Program-made: the position numbers and the translations under genes
Notes under the pieces: model-generated
Seen by the model: only the letters and a program-made list of their open reading frames with translations
Told to the model about the DNA's origin: nothing
Database searches by the model: none
Part shown: one piece after another, positions 7,801-19,210 of the stretch
Layout: each line of letters opens with the position of its first letter
Numbering within the stretch: the stretch's first letter is position 1
Source: Pseudomonas sp. dw_358
Lineage (GTDB): Bacteria; Pseudomonadota; Gammaproteobacteria; Pseudomonadales; Pseudomonadaceae
Direction: 5' to 3'
Length of the DNA: 64,000 nt
Assembly: GCF_018449655.1 (NCBI RefSeq)
Contig: NZ_JAAVUX010000006.1
Span: forward strand, 186,001 to 250,000

Positions 7801-9990
7801 TCAGACGACGGCTGGCGTCTTGTCCTTGATCAAATGAGCCGCCAAGGTACGCAGCGGGCCTAGCTGACGGCAGATCAGGGCCAGTTGGGTCTGCACCAGC
7901 CGCTGGTTTTCGTCGACCTCTTCGGGCATCTGCTCCAGCGCGGTAGCCAGCGCCTCTTCGGCATCGCTCTGCACAGCCACCGGCTCGCGGGCGGCCAGCC
8001 CTGTCGCTACTTCTTCGATACTGTGTACCAGTTGCCCCCCGGCGCCGCCGATCAACTGTTCGCGTAAAGGCTCCGGCAGGCTGGTATCGCGGTGAGCGCC
8101 CAGCCCCGAGAGATAGCTGAGCAAGGTGTGGGACAGCACGAGGAAGCGAAAGCCGACGTCTGCCTCTTTGCGAAAATGCCCAGGCTCCATCAGCATGTTG
8201 GCCAAGGTAGTGGACAGCGCCGCGTCGGCGTTATGGGCGTTGCGCCGCGCCAGACGGTAAGCGAGATCGTCGCGCTTGCCGTTGGCGTATTGCTCGAGGA
8301 TCTGGCGCAGGTACGTGGCGTTGCAGCTAAGGGTGTTGGCCAGCACCTTGTTCAGGCGCCGCCCCTGCCAGTCCGGCAGGAACAGGAACACCGCCAGGCC
8401 GGCGATCAGGCTACCGATCAGCGTGTCGAACAGGCGCGGCAGGAACAACCCGTAACCGTCGCCGGTCTGGTTGAAGCAGAACAGCACCATCAGGGTGATC
8501 CCGGCGGTGGAGACCGTGTAGCGGGTGGTGCGGTTGACGAAGAACACCAGGCCCGCAACGATCGCAAAGAACGACTGGATCAGCGGGCTGGGGAACAGGT
8601 CGAACAGCGCCCAGCCAACGGTCAGCCCGACGGCGGTGCCGACAATCCGCTGGCCCAGTTTGCGTCGCGTGGCACCGTAGCTCGGCTGGCAGACGAACAG
8701 CGTGGTGAGCATGATCCAGTAGCCCTGGGAAGGGTGGATCAAGTGGATCATGACAAAGCACACCGTCAAGGCCAGAGGCAGACGCAGCGCATGGCGGAAC
8801 ACCAGAGAGCTTGGGGTCAGGTTCTGGCGAATCCGGGCCCAGACATCCTTGAGGTTGCGTGGCGAGCGGTCGAGCAGGCTGCTGTCGCTGGCATCGGCCA
8901 GGCTGTCGGGGTTGCTGGCATCACTGAGCAGACGATCAAGGGTCGCGAGGTTATGGGCCAGCGCCCGCAGCGAGCGCAGCAGGCCACGCCAGGCCGGGTT
9001 ACTTTGAATGCGCAGATGCTCCAGCGAAGCGTGCAGGTCGCTCAAGGCTTCGGCAAAGCTGTCGTCATAGATGAAGGGCTGGCGCAATTGAATGGACTCG
9101 GACAAGCGCTGGCAGGCCGCCCCTTGCTGGCGCAGCAGGCGTTGGCAGCGAAACAGCACGTCGCTGTGGAAGAAGGCTTCGGCCAGGGCGTTGTACGGGT
9201 AATGGGAGCTGCTGGCGCGTTCGTGGATGTCTTGGGCCAGGAAGTACAACTTCAGGTAGCGGCTGACCTTGGAGCCGGGGCGACCACCGCCGACCCGGTG
9301 CAGGATAATTTCCTTGCTGGCGTTAAGCGCCGCCACCACCCGACCATTCTGCTTGGCCAATTCCAGCCGGCGCGCCTCGACGTCGAGCTGGCGAATCGGC
9401 TCGAACAGGCTGGATTTGAGCTTCAGGTAGATGCCCAGTTCCCGGAACACCCGCGCCAGCCCCTGCTGCACGGGCTGGTTGGAAAACAGCGCCTGCCACA
9501 GCACCGACAGCACCCCGTACCAGCCGGCACCAGCCACCAGCAGCATGGGCTCGTGCCAGACATTGGTGATCTCGCCGCCGCGCTGGTCTACGCCGATCAC
9601 GGTGTACACCGAGAGGATCAGCGTGGCATAGGCAATCGCGTTGTAGCGCTCGCCCAGGGCGCCAAGCATCGTCAGCACGAAGGCTGCCACAGCCAAGGCG
9701 CTGACGAAGAGAATGGGGTAGGGGAACAGCACCTCCACCGACAACGCCGACGCGCTGAAACACACCAGCGTCACGGCCAGGGCTTGCACCCGGCCTTGCC
9801 AGTTGTCATCGGTTTCGGCCAGAGCGCAGGCGACGATCCCGAGGAACAAGGGGATCAACAGGCGCATCTCGTTGAGGTAATAACAGGCCGCCATGCTGCC
9901 GGTCAGGGCGAGAAACACCCGCACGCTGTAGCTGAATTTGTCCAGCGCCCACAAGCGGCGCATTGATTGGCGAAACGAGGTCGAGGCCAT
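7801..9990 (-). CDS. yccS: YccS/FUSC-family inner membrane protein
   Basis: A 729-residue membrane protein with two hydrophobic blocks (about residues 15-160 and 395-525) separated and followed by cytoplasmic helical regions, the duplicated architecture of the YccS/YhfK and fusaric-acid-resistance (FUSC) family. The opening segment (FSYSVRVFLALTGSMAACYYL) and the second block PLALTVCFVMIHLIHPSQGYW match that family as I know it. Function is an efflux or envelope role without a defined substrate. Its 3' end is 6 bp from the solute-binding gene on the opposite strand. A REP pair lies upstream of its start. Confidence 0.88.
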   Translation of the reverse strand: MASTSFRQSMRRLWALDKFSYSVRVFLALTGSMAACYYLNEMRLLIPLFLGIVACALAETDDNWQGRVQALAVTLVCFSASALSVEVLFPYPILFVSALAVAAFVLTMLGALGERYNAIAYATLILSVYTVIGVDQRGGEITNVWHEPMLLVAGAGWYGVLSVLWQALFSNQPVQQGLARVFRELGIYLKLKSSLFEPIRQLDVEARRLELAKQNGRVVAALNASKEIILHRVGGGRPGSKVSRYLKLYFLAQDIHERASSSHYPYNALAEAFFHSDVLFRCQRLLRQQGAACQRLSESIQLRQPFIYDDSFAEALSDLHASLEHLRIQSNPAWRGLLRSLRALAHNLATLDRLLSDASNPDSLADASDSSLLDRSPRNLKDVWARIRQNLTPSSLVFRHALRLPLALTVCFVMIHLIHPSQGYWIMLTTLFVCQPSYGATRRKLGQRIVGTAVGLTVGWALFDLFPSPLIQSFFAIVAGLVFFVNRTTRYTVSTAGITLMVLFCFNQTGDGYGLFLPRLFDTLIGSLIAGLAVFLFLPDWQGRRLNKVLANTLSCNATYLRQILEQYANGKRDDLAYRLARRNAHNADAALSTTLANMLMEPGHFRKEADVGFRFLVLSHTLLSYLSGLGAHRDTSLPEPLREQLIGGAGGQLVHSIEEVATGLAAREPVAVQSDAEEALATALEQMPEEVDENQRLVQTQLALICRQLGPLRTLAAHLIKDKTPAVV

Positions 9991-10103
9991 GAATGGGGCG
10001 AACCTGTCGGGCAGATGGAAATAAGCTCAGCTGTGGTTCGCATGGTACCGATTATCGGGCTGGCGTACATCCACTCAGGTGTCTATCTGTTGCCTTGAAC
10101 ACT

Positions 10104-10189
10104 GGAGGACCGGGCTTGCTCGGGAAGCCCCGCCGCTGAATGCCTGACGCACCGAGTTGCCGGGTTCCCGAGCACGCTCGGTCCTGCAG
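10104..10189. repeat. paired REP element
   Basis: Two inverted copies of a ~22-nt pseudomonad REP unit: GAGGACCGGGCTTGCTCGGG on the left and its imperfect complement ending GCTCGGTCCTGCAG on the right, ~38 nt apart. It lies between yccS and the flavoprotein gene, both on the minus strand. The same unit recurs at 14304, 17212, 24793, 61055 and 63811. Confidence 0.85.
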
Positions 10190-10206
10190 GACGGGCATAG
10201 GGTGCT

Positions 10207-11385
10207 TCAGGCAAACTGCGCCGCTGCATACCCCGACGCCCAGGCCCACTGGAAGTTGAAGCCGCCCAGGTGCCCGCTCACATCCAGTACCTCACCGACA
10301 AAATACAGCCCTGGGCTTTTCAGCGATTCCATGGTCTTGGACGAGACCTCGCGGGTATCGACACCGCCCAGGGTCACCTCGGCGGTGCGATAGCCTTCGG
10401 TTCCTGCCGGCACCAACTGCCAACTGCCCACTTGCTCGGCCACGGTCGCCAACTCGCCGGGGGTGTATTGCTTCATCGGCTTGGACACGAACCACTGTTC
10501 GGCCAGCAGGTTGGCCATCTTCTTGGTGAAGATTTCCCCGAGCAAGGTCTTCAACTCGCTGTTGGGCCGCTCGCCTTGCTGCTGTTGCAGCCAGCTCAAG
10601 GCATCGTGCTCGGGCAACAGGTTGATCTCTATCGTGTCACCGGGGTGCCAGAACGAGGAGATCTGCAGGATCGCCGGACCGCTGAGGCCGCGGTGGGTAA
10701 ACAGGAGGTTCTCGCGAAAACTCATGCCGTTGCAGCTGACCACGCAATCCACCGAGGTCCCGGAAAGCTCGGTACACAGCTCCTTGAGCTGGTCGGTTAT
10801 GGTGAGCGGTACCAGGCCTGCGCGGGTGGCCAGCACGTTGTGGCCGAACTGTCGGGCGATCTGGTAGCCGAAGCCGGTAGCCCCCAGGGTCGGGATCGAC
10901 AGGCCGCCTGTGGCCACCACCAGCGACGTGCAGTCCAGCGGCCCCATGCTGGTCTGCAAGCGGTAGCCACTGTCGCTCTTGTCGATCTGCTGCACGGACG
11001 TGTCCAAGTGCAGCTTGACCCCGGCCTGGTCGCATTCGTCCAGCAACAAGCCGAGGATGTCGCTGGACTTGTTGTCACAGAACAGCTGCCCCAGCTTCTT
11101 CTCGTGATAGGGCACGCCATGTTTGCCCACCAGCTCGATGAAGTCCCACTGGGTGTAGCGCGCCAGCGCGGACTTGCAGAAGTGCGGGTTCTGCGAGAGG
11201 AAGTTGGCCGGTTCAGTGTACATATTGGTGAAATTGCAGCGGCCGCCGCCGGACATGAGGATCTTCTTGCCGGCCTTGTTGGCGTGGTCGATCAGCAGCA
11301 CCTGACGGCCGCGCGCAGCGGCCGTCAGAGCACACATCAGGCCGGCCGCGCCGGCACCGATGACGATAACGTCGGTAGCACCCAC
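10207..11385 (-). CDS. HI0933/YhiN-family FAD flavoprotein
   Basis: A 392-residue protein with an N-terminal Rossmann FAD motif (VIVIGAGAAGLMCALTAAARG), the family signature KKILMSGGGRCNFTN at about residues 40-54, a central SIPTLGATGFGYQIA region, and the C-terminal FAD-closing segment LYFVGEVLDVSGHLGGFNFQWAWASGY. This is the HI0933-like oxidoreductase family, whose reaction has not been established. Its start is 11 nt downstream of the dbpA stop, so the two are likely co-transcribed. Confidence 0.9.
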   Translation of the reverse strand: MGATDVIVIGAGAAGLMCALTAAARGRQVLLIDHANKAGKKILMSGGGRCNFTNMYTEPANFLSQNPHFCKSALARYTQWDFIELVGKHGVPYHEKKLGQLFCDNKSSDILGLLLDECDQAGVKLHLDTSVQQIDKSDSGYRLQTSMGPLDCTSLVVATGGLSIPTLGATGFGYQIARQFGHNVLATRAGLVPLTITDQLKELCTELSGTSVDCVVSCNGMSFRENLLFTHRGLSGPAILQISSFWHPGDTIEINLLPEHDALSWLQQQQGERPNSELKTLLGEIFTKKMANLLAEQWFVSKPMKQYTPGELATVAEQVGSWQLVPAGTEGYRTAEVTLGGVDTREVSSKTMESLKSPGLYFVGEVLDVSGHLGGFNFQWAWASGYAAAQFA

Positions 11386-11396
11386 GACTTGCCCTC

Positions 11397-12782
<1,386 letters not shown>

Positions 12783-12838
12783 GGGACGGGCCTGCAAAAC
12801 AAAATGTCGCGCAGTGTATCAGCCCGCAGCCAATCCCC

Positions 12839-14266
12839 CTATTCGTGAACCTCTGGTTCTGGACGAGCAACACGCCGACCGTCCTGATTGGACAGCTGCA
12901 CGAAGATTCCGGCGGCAAGGATGGCCATGATTCCCACCGATAGGAAGGTCAGCTGGAACGCGCCCAGTACGGTGTCCACCGTGCCCTGGCCGATCTCGGC
13001 GGTAAACCCGCCCAGCAACGCGCCGGCGCAGGCCACGCCCAGGCTCAGGGACAGTTGCGCCACCACCGAGAGGAGGCTGTTGCCGCTGCTGGCGTTATGG
13101 TCGTCGAGGTCGATCAGCGTCACGGTGTTCATCGCCGTGAACTGCATCGAGTTGATCCCGCCGACGATCGCCAGTTGGGTCAGCATCAGCCAATAGGGCG
13201 TGCTGGTGGAGACCAGGCCGAGGCTGGCCAGCATGATGCCCAGGGCCAGGGTGTTGCCGGTGAGAACGATGCGATAGCCGAACCGCTCGATCAGCCAGCG
13301 CGCCAGGGACTTGGCCGCCATGGCCGAGGCGGCCAGTGGGATCATGCTCATGCCGGCCTGGGCGGGCGAGTAGCCCAGCGCCACTTGCAGCAGCAACGGC
13401 ACCAGAAGCGGCAGGGCGCCGCTGCCCAGGCGAGCAAACAGGTTGCCAAGGATGCCCACGGCGAAGGTGCGGGTGCGAAACAGCTTGGGCTCGAACAGCG
13501 GGCTGTCGATGTGGCCGGCCCGCAGCCAATAGGCCGCCAGGCAGGCCATGCCGAAGAACAGCAGGAGCATCACCCGCATGTGCGGCAGGTTCAGTTCTCC
13601 CAGGCCTTCCATGGCGACAGTGATCAACACCATGGAGGCGCCGAACAGCAGAAAGCCGATGCCGTCGAAGCGGGTGCGGGTGGCGCCACGCAGATCGGGG
13701 ACCAGCAGCCAGACGGCGCGACAGCCCAACGCGCCGACGGGCAGGTTGAGCAGGAAAATCCAGTGCCAGCTCAGGTATTCGACGATCCAGCCGCCGAGGG
13801 TCGGGCCCAGCAACGGGCCGAGCAATCCGGGAATGGTGATGAAGCCCATGATCCGCACCAGCTCGCTGCGCGGGTAGGCGCGCAGGACGATGAGCCGCCC
13901 CACCGGCACCATCAACGCTCCGCCCAGGCCCTGGATGATGCGGGAGAAAATCAGCACGTTCAGCGACCATGACAGCGCGCAGGCCAGCGAGCCGATGCTG
14001 AAGATCAGGATGGCGCTGAAGAACACACGCTTGGTGCCGAAACGGTCGGCCAGCCAGCCCGAGGCCGGGATCAGCAGGGCGACTGTGAGCATGTAGGCGA
14101 TGATCACGCCTTGCATGCGTAACGGGTTCTCCTCCAGGTCGCGGGCCATGGCCGGCAGGGCGGTGTTGAGAATGGTGCCGTCGAGCGATTGCATGAAAAA
14201 GGCAATCGCCACGACCCATGGGAGCCAGCGTGCGGTTTTTGCGTCGAGAAGAGGGGTTGTCGGCAT
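12839..14266 (-). CDS. DHA2-family multidrug transporter (MdtD-like MFS)
   Basis: A 475-residue, probably 14-helix major facilitator. The first helices carry the family pattern VAIAFFMQSLDGTILNTALPAMARDL, then the motif A-like loop GWLADRFGTKRVFF, and motif C-like glycine/proline residues in ITIPGLLGPLLGPTLGGW. This places it with proton-driven drug exporters of the DHA2 group; substrates cannot be predicted. The frame continues 29 codons upstream, but those codons translate the REP element, so ATG 14266 is the real start. No periplasmic adaptor gene is adjacent, so it probably works alone in the inner membrane. Confidence 0.9.
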   Translation of the reverse strand: MPTTPLLDAKTARWLPWVVAIAFFMQSLDGTILNTALPAMARDLEENPLRMQGVIIAYMLTVALLIPASGWLADRFGTKRVFFSAILIFSIGSLACALSWSLNVLIFSRIIQGLGGALMVPVGRLIVLRAYPRSELVRIMGFITIPGLLGPLLGPTLGGWIVEYLSWHWIFLLNLPVGALGCRAVWLLVPDLRGATRTRFDGIGFLLFGASMVLITVAMEGLGELNLPHMRVMLLLFFGMACLAAYWLRAGHIDSPLFEPKLFRTRTFAVGILGNLFARLGSGALPLLVPLLLQVALGYSPAQAGMSMIPLAASAMAAKSLARWLIERFGYRIVLTGNTLALGIMLASLGLVSTSTPYWLMLTQLAIVGGINSMQFTAMNTVTLIDLDDHNASSGNSLLSVVAQLSLSLGVACAGALLGGFTAEIGQGTVDTVLGAFQLTFLSVGIMAILAAGIFVQLSNQDGRRVARPEPEVHE

Positions 14267-14303
14267 TTCGGCTCTTTGTTTTGTGTGGGGGCTGCCCTGT
14301 TCC

Positions 14304-14367
14304 TGTAGGACCGAGCTTGCTCGGGAGGCCCGCGCCGCCGCCTTCCCGAACAAGCTCGGTCCTACAA
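14304..14367. repeat. paired REP element
   Basis: Inverted pair of the same REP unit: TGTAGGACCGAGCTTGCTCG on the left and TTCCCGAACAAGCTCGGTCC on the right, close together with a short GC-rich spacer. It sits between the MFS gene start and the TldE-like gene end and explains the spurious N-terminal extension of the MFS frame. Confidence 0.88.
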
Positions 14368-14376
14368 GAGTGGGGC

Positions 14377-15696
14377 CTACAGGGTCAATGTCAACTTGCG
14401 CACCAACGCCCCTGGCAAATGGCTCGACGACGTCTGCCGCTCACCGTAGGTGCTGGTGGACAAGATCATCTCGCGCTCCGCCGTCAGCGCTTCCAACTGG
14501 CTGCCCAGCAGGCTGTACACACTGTCATCGAAACGCATGGTGTTGACCGGCGCCTGGATCTGACCGTCTTCGACCCAGAAAGTGGCAAATCGGGTCAGGC
14601 CGGTCATGCGCCCGGCGGGCAGGTCGGAGTAATTGAGGTACCACAGGTTACTGATGTACAGCCCGGTGCCGAGCTGGCGCAGGATATCGCTCTCGGCCAG
14701 GTCGCCCGCCGCCATGGCCAAGGCGCTCGGCGCCTCACCCCAACCGGCGCCGTTGTTGACCAGGCCGTACTCGGCGGCGCTGCGCGAATCGATCAGGCGC
14801 TCGCCGGCTTGGCCGCCTTCCACGAGGGCGAGGTCCTTGCGCGGGTATCCCTCTTCGGAGAAAGCCGGGCTCAGCGAGCCGCTGACCTGCTCACTCATGT
14901 GGGTTAACGGGCTGAGCTGTGCTTCGCCGCCATACAGGCGTTGCAACGGGCTGCTCTTGCTGGCGATGGACTGGGCCGAAAAGCCGCCCCAGCTGAGCAT
15001 GCCGACGATTTCGTCCAGCGCGGCGGGGGCCAGGTAGGCGCGGTATTCGCCGGGGGGCAGCACCTTGGCGGGCCGCTCGAGAAACGCCAGCTGCGCGCTG
15101 GCTTTGCGCAGGCGCTGCACGAACTGTTCGTCCTGCCAGACCTGCCCAGCGTAATTGGACTTCACCGCCTGACCGTTGCCGTGAAACAGGCTCCAGTCCA
15201 GGTTGAAGCTGTTGGCCTGGTGCCAACCGAATGCCCCGTGGGAACTGGCGAAGCCGCGGCTGATGGTACCCGCTGCGTAGATGCCGACCAGGTCCAGGCC
15301 AGCCGCTGAGCCACTGATCTGCGCGACGATGGCCTCGGCATCGGGCAATTCAGGGGTGTGGACGTGATGGCTGCGCCAGACGCTGGTGTTGAGTTGCAGG
15401 TAAGGATCGGCCGGCAGCAGCGGCAAGGTCTCGCGCAGGCTGTCGAGGGCCTCGGCCAGCCGCTGCTGATCAACATCGACGTCACCGCAGAGGGTCAGTT
15501 GCAGATCGGCCTGACGGCCGTCATCCATCAATTTGAGGAAACCGCTGGCCTGTTCGACATGCCCGGCCTGGCGCACCTTGGCATGGTTGAAACGGATGAA
15601 GTCCGAGGTCTCGGCGTTGTAGCCGAAGGTGAAATGCTGCGGCGCTGCCACGGCCTGCCCCAGCCACTGCACCAGTGCTTCGAAATGCTCGCTCAT
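14377..15696 (-). CDS. TldE/PmbA-like protein (non-catalytic partner of a TldD-type protease)
   Basis: A 439-residue member of the TldD/PmbA family. It lacks the HExxxH metal motif seen in its upstream neighbour but keeps the family C-terminal region, including LYISNLWYLNYSDLPAGRMTGLTRFATFWVEDGQI. It should be the TldE-type subunit that pairs with a TldD subunit in a protease able to degrade short, unfolded peptides. Its ATG overlaps the stop of the upstream gene by one base (TGATG at 15694-15698), so the two are translationally coupled. The sequence is unlike the canonical housekeeping PmbA I remember, so this is probably a second, specialised pair. Confidence 0.85.
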   Translation of the reverse strand: MSEHFEALVQWLGQAVAAPQHFTFGYNAETSDFIRFNHAKVRQAGHVEQASGFLKLMDDGRQADLQLTLCGDVDVDQQRLAEALDSLRETLPLLPADPYLQLNTSVWRSHHVHTPELPDAEAIVAQISGSAAGLDLVGIYAAGTISRGFASSHGAFGWHQANSFNLDWSLFHGNGQAVKSNYAGQVWQDEQFVQRLRKASAQLAFLERPAKVLPPGEYRAYLAPAALDEIVGMLSWGGFSAQSIASKSSPLQRLYGGEAQLSPLTHMSEQVSGSLSPAFSEEGYPRKDLALVEGGQAGERLIDSRSAAEYGLVNNGAGWGEAPSALAMAAGDLAESDILRQLGTGLYISNLWYLNYSDLPAGRMTGLTRFATFWVEDGQIQAPVNTMRFDDSVYSLLGSQLEALTAEREMILSTSTYGERQTSSSHLPGALVRKLTLTL

Positions 15697-17138
15697 CAGG
15701 CGTCTCCCCCAAATACGTCAACCTGGCTGAATACGCAGGCAGGCGAGGCGTGCCCAACGCGGATCACCTGATTGGGTTCGCCCTTGCCGCAGTTGGGCGT
15801 GCCCAGCACCTGGAACGTGCTGCGGTCGCCAACCGCGCTCAGGTTGCCCCAGAAATCGGCGGAAATGCCGCGATAGTTGGGGTTCTTGACCACGCCTTTG
15901 AGCTCGCCATTCTCGATCAACTGGCCCCACTCGCAGCCGAACTGGAACTTGTTGCGCGCGTCATCGATAGACCAGGAGCGGTTGGTGGACATCAGGATGC
16001 CGTGCTCGATGCTGCCGACCAACTGCGCCATGCTGCGGTTGCCCGGCTCGATGTTGAGGTTGGCCATGCGATCGATGGGCGCGCGGTTCCAGCCGCAGGC
16101 GCGGCTGTTGGCGACGCCGTCGAGGCTGGCGCGGTGCTGGGACAGGGCGCCGCCCAGTGGCCGTTCTAGACGGCCGTCGCGGATCAGAAACTGCTTGCTG
16201 GCCGCCGTGCCGTCGTCGTCGAAGGCGTAGCTGGCCAGTTGTTCCGGGATGTCCGGGTCGAAGGTCACGTTGAGCAGCGACGAGCCATACTGCAAATGGC
16301 CGAAGTCGCTGGCTTTGACGAAGCTGGTGCCAGCGTAGTTACGCTCGTCACCGAGGATACGGTCCAGCTCCAGCGGATGGCCGATGGACTCGTGGATCTG
16401 CAAGGTCATCTGGTCCGGGGTCAATAGCAGGTCCCGTGGCCCCTCGGGGGTGTTGGGGGCCAGCAACAGTTGCAGCGCCTGATCGGCGACCTTGACGGCG
16501 GAGCCCATCAGGCCACAGCGCTCCAGCACTTCGGCGCCGCCTTGCTGGCCGAAATTTTCCCGACCCAGGCTGCGGCGCTGGCTGTCATGGCCGTCGTAGG
16601 CGGTGACCGTGGTGCCCGGGAAGATGAAGCGCTGGGCCTGACGCAATTGTGCGCCAGCAGTGTTCAGGTAGATCTGCTCGACCGTGGTGACGCCCAGGCT
16701 GACTTGCCAGCTGGCAAAGCGCTCGTCCGCCGGCACGCTGGCCGACTCTTGGTTGAGTAGCGCAAAGCAATCGGCGAGCGAGGGGAACGGCTGCTCGAAG
16801 TTGGGCGACAGGTAGTCGGCGCGGCCTTGGGCGACGGCTTGCTCGCTCAGGTCGAGCAGGGCGTGAGCCTGGATCGCGCGAGCCTGGGCTTCAGCCTGTT
16901 CCAGCGCGCGCTGCAAGCCGGCCTGGGAGAGGTCGGGGGTGGCGGCGTAGGCTTCGACGCCCGCGATACGCACGGTGAGCATGGCCCCTTCGTCGCGGCT
17001 GAGGCTGGGCGGTTCGGCAATGTTCTTGCGCACCGAGAGGTGCTGGCTGGATTGGCGCACGTAGCGCACGGAGAAGAATGGGGCACGGCTGCGCAGGGCG
17101 GCAAAGCGCTGCGCCAGCGTGGCGGTGAAATCGAACAT
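15696..17138 (-). CDS. TldD-like zinc metalloprotease
   Basis: A 480-residue TldD-family protein with the metalloprotease motif QIHESIGHPLELD (HExxxH) at about residue 246, followed by a downstream GxxxC-type region (VANSRACGWNRAPIDRMANLNIEPG) and a C-terminal CGKGEPNQVIRVGHASPAC. TldD is the catalytic half of a heterodimeric protease; substrates known for the family are short unstructured peptides, such as modified peptide precursors and antitoxins. It is translationally coupled to the TldE-like gene. I see no peptide-precursor gene beside it, so its target is not local. Confidence 0.88.
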   Translation of the reverse strand: MFDFTATLAQRFAALRSRAPFFSVRYVRQSSQHLSVRKNIAEPPSLSRDEGAMLTVRIAGVEAYAATPDLSQAGLQRALEQAEAQARAIQAHALLDLSEQAVAQGRADYLSPNFEQPFPSLADCFALLNQESASVPADERFASWQVSLGVTTVEQIYLNTAGAQLRQAQRFIFPGTTVTAYDGHDSQRRSLGRENFGQQGGAEVLERCGLMGSAVKVADQALQLLLAPNTPEGPRDLLLTPDQMTLQIHESIGHPLELDRILGDERNYAGTSFVKASDFGHLQYGSSLLNVTFDPDIPEQLASYAFDDDGTAASKQFLIRDGRLERPLGGALSQHRASLDGVANSRACGWNRAPIDRMANLNIEPGNRSMAQLVGSIEHGILMSTNRSWSIDDARNKFQFGCEWGQLIENGELKGVVKNPNYRGISADFWGNLSAVGDRSTFQVLGTPNCGKGEPNQVIRVGHASPACVFSQVDVFGGDA

Positions 17139-17211
17139 GGTCAGCCTCGGGGCTGCGGGGGAGAGGGCCAGCTTAGGCCATCTTTTGTATCAGGAGCAAT
17201 CAGTGGGGCTT

Positions 17212-17299
17212 TGCAGGACCGAGCTTGCTCGGGAAAAACACGCCGCGTTGTACCTGTCAACCATCGGCGTCTGGTTCCCGAGCAAGCTCGGTCCTGCAA
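17212..17299. repeat. paired REP element
   Basis: Left unit GCAGGACCGAGCTTGCTCGG and right unit TTCCCGAGCAAGCTCGGTCC form a near-perfect inverted pair separated by ~45 nt, located in the gap between the betA stop and the TldD-like gene start. Confidence 0.88.
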
Positions 17300-17327
17300 G
17301 GGGTTGCTTTGAGCGCGACCTTTCTGG

Positions 17328-19016
17328 TCAGACCACTCGCATCGGCGCCGTGCGCACCGGGGCATCACCGGCCACATAGTAGGCGGCCGTGGAACGCGCC
17401 TCCGGTTTGCGCCCGCGAATCCGATCGGCAATTTTCTCGGCGATCATGATGGTCGGCGCATTGAGGTTGCCGGTGGTGATGATCGGCATGATCGAGGCAT
17501 CCACCACCCGTAGCCCCTGCATGCCATGCACGCGGCCCTGGCTGTCGACCACGGCCATCTCGTCAGTGCCCATCTTGCACGAGCAGGACGGGTGGAACGC
17601 CGTCTCGGCGTGCTCGCGGACGAATTTATCCAGCTGCTCGTCGGTCTGCACCTCGATGCCCGGGCTGATCTCGCGGCCACGGTACTTGTCCAGCGCGGGT
17701 TGCTGCATGATTTCGCGGGTCAGGCGGATGCCGTCGCGAAACTCCTGCCAGTCTTGTTCGGTGGCCATGTAATTGAAGAGGATGCTCGGGTATTCCCGCG
17801 GGTTCTTCGACTTGAGCTGCACCCGGCCACGACTGGGTGAGCGCATGGAGCCGACGTGGGCCTGAAAACCGTGCTCTTTCACACCATTGCTGCCGTTGTA
17901 GTTAATCGCTACCGGCAGGAAGTGGTACTGAATGTTCGGCCACTCGAACTCCGGGCGCGAACGGATGAACCCGCCGGCCTCGAACTGGTTGCTGGCACCA
18001 ATGCCGGTGCCGTTGAACATCCACTCGGCGCCGATCTTCGGCTGGTTCCACCACAGCAGCGATGGGTAAAGCGACACGGGCTCGGTGCAGGCGTATTGCA
18101 AGTACATTTCCAGGTGGTCCTGAAGGTTCTCACCCACGCCGGGCAGGTCGTGCACTACCGGGATGCCCAGGCCTTCCAGCAGCCTGGCCGGGCCGACGCC
18201 GGAGCGCTGCAGCAGTTGCGGCGAACCGATGGCGCCGCTGCATACCAGCACTTCCTTGCGGGCGCGGGCTTCGTGCGGGGTATCGCTGTCGCCCACCAGG
18301 TATTTGACCCCGACGGCGCGCTTGCCTTCGAAGAGGATGCGGTCGCTCAGCGCGTGGGTGACGATGGTCAGGGTATTGCGTTGTTTGGCCACGTCCAGGT
18401 AGCCCCGCGCCGTGCTGGCGCGACGGCCCTTGGGCGTGACGGTGCGGTCCATGGGGCCGAACCCTTCCTGCTGATAACCGTTGAGGTCGTCGGTACGCGG
18501 GTAACCGGCCTGCACCCCGGCTTCGACCATGGCGTGGAACAACGGGTTATTGCCAGCCTTGGGCGTGGTGACGCTGACCGGGCCGTTGCCGCCATGATAA
18601 TCGTTGGGGCCGATGTCGCGGGTCTCGGCTTTCTTGAAGTACGGCAGGCAGTCCAGGTAACTCCAGTCTTCCAGACCCGGCAGTTTGGCCCAGCCGTCGT
18701 AGTCCATGGCGTTGCCGCGGATGTAGCACATGCCGTTGATCAGGGAAGAACCCCCCAGACCCTTGCCGCGACCGCATTCCATGCGACGGTTGTCCATGTG
18801 TGGCTCGGGATCGGTCTCGTAGGCCCAGTTGTAGCGGCGACCTTGCAGGGGAAAGGCGAGGGCGGCCGGCATCTGCGTACGGAAGTCGGCGCGGTAGTCC
18901 GGGCCGCCCGCTTCGAGCAACAGGACGGTGACCCCGGCGTCTTCGGTCAGGCGCGTGGCCAGGGTGTTACCGGCCGAGCCGGCGCCAATGATGATGTAGT
19001 CGTAGTCTTGGGACAT
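17328..19016 (-). CDS. betA: choline dehydrogenase
   Basis: A 562-residue GMC-family flavoenzyme that oxidises choline to betaine aldehyde at the inner membrane. N-terminal FAD motif [20 protein letters not shown] signature [20 protein letters not shown] at about 82-101, second signature [17 protein letters not shown], and the C-terminal catalytic region [13 protein letters not shown] with [24 protein letters not shown]. It is the last gene of betI-betB-betA. A REP pair between betB and betA may alter stability of the two halves of the message. Length and motifs are complete. Confidence 0.97.
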   Translation of the reverse strand: MSQDYDYIIIGAGSAGNTLATRLTEDAGVTVLLLEAGGPDYRADFRTQMPAALAFPLQGRRYNWAYETDPEPHMDNRRMECGRGKGLGGSSLINGMCYIRGNAMDYDGWAKLPGLEDWSYLDCLPYFKKAETRDIGPNDYHGGNGPVSVTTPKAGNNPLFHAMVEAGVQAGYPRTDDLNGYQQEGFGPMDRTVTPKGRRASTARGYLDVAKQRNTLTIVTHALSDRILFEGKRAVGVKYLVGDSDTPHEARARKEVLVCSGAIGSPQLLQRSGVGPARLLEGLGIPVVHDLPGVGENLQDHLEMYLQYACTEPVSLYPSLLWWNQPKIGAEWMFNGTGIGASNQFEAGGFIRSRPEFEWPNIQYHFLPVAINYNGSNGVKEHGFQAHVGSMRSPSRGRVQLKSKNPREYPSILFNYMATEQDWQEFRDGIRLTREIMQQPALDKYRGREISPGIEVQTDEQLDKFVREHAETAFHPSCSCKMGTDEMAVVDSQGRVHGMQGLRVVDASIMPIITTGNLNAPTIMIAEKIADRIRGRKPEARSTAAYYVAGDAPVRTAPMRVV

Positions 19017-19073
19017 GTGCTGCTCCCTTGGGAATAGAGGGGCGTGTCATCCGGGATGGAGGCGGGCACTCAC

Positions 19074-19163
19074 CCTGTGGGAGCAGGCCTTGGCCGCGAT
19101 GGCAGCACCGCAGTCTGGTCGGACCGCGTCGTCTGCATCGCAGGCAAGCCCTGCTCCCACAGG
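19074..19163. repeat. paired REP element (second family), inside the bet operon
   Basis: Inverted pair of a different REP type: CCTGTGGGAGCAGGCCTTGG with GCGAT on the left, and GCATCGCAGGCAAGCCCTGC ending in CCCACAGG on the right. It occupies most of the 194-nt betB-betA gap and so lies inside the bet transcript. Confidence 0.82.
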
Positions 19164-19210
19164 AAGCATGCCAGCCCTCCCGCATGGGCAAATTTCAGGG
19201 GCGCAGGGCG

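Noticed and set aside
8092..9966. 624-codon plus-strand open frame opposite yccS
   Set aside because: Same effect: Gln/Arg/Val-rich translation without motifs, directly opposite a convincing membrane protein gene.
14267..14353. 29-residue N-terminal extension of the MFS transporter
   Set aside because: Those codons translate the REP element (the same ASSVLQ-type peptide appears at other REPs). The family start is at 14266.
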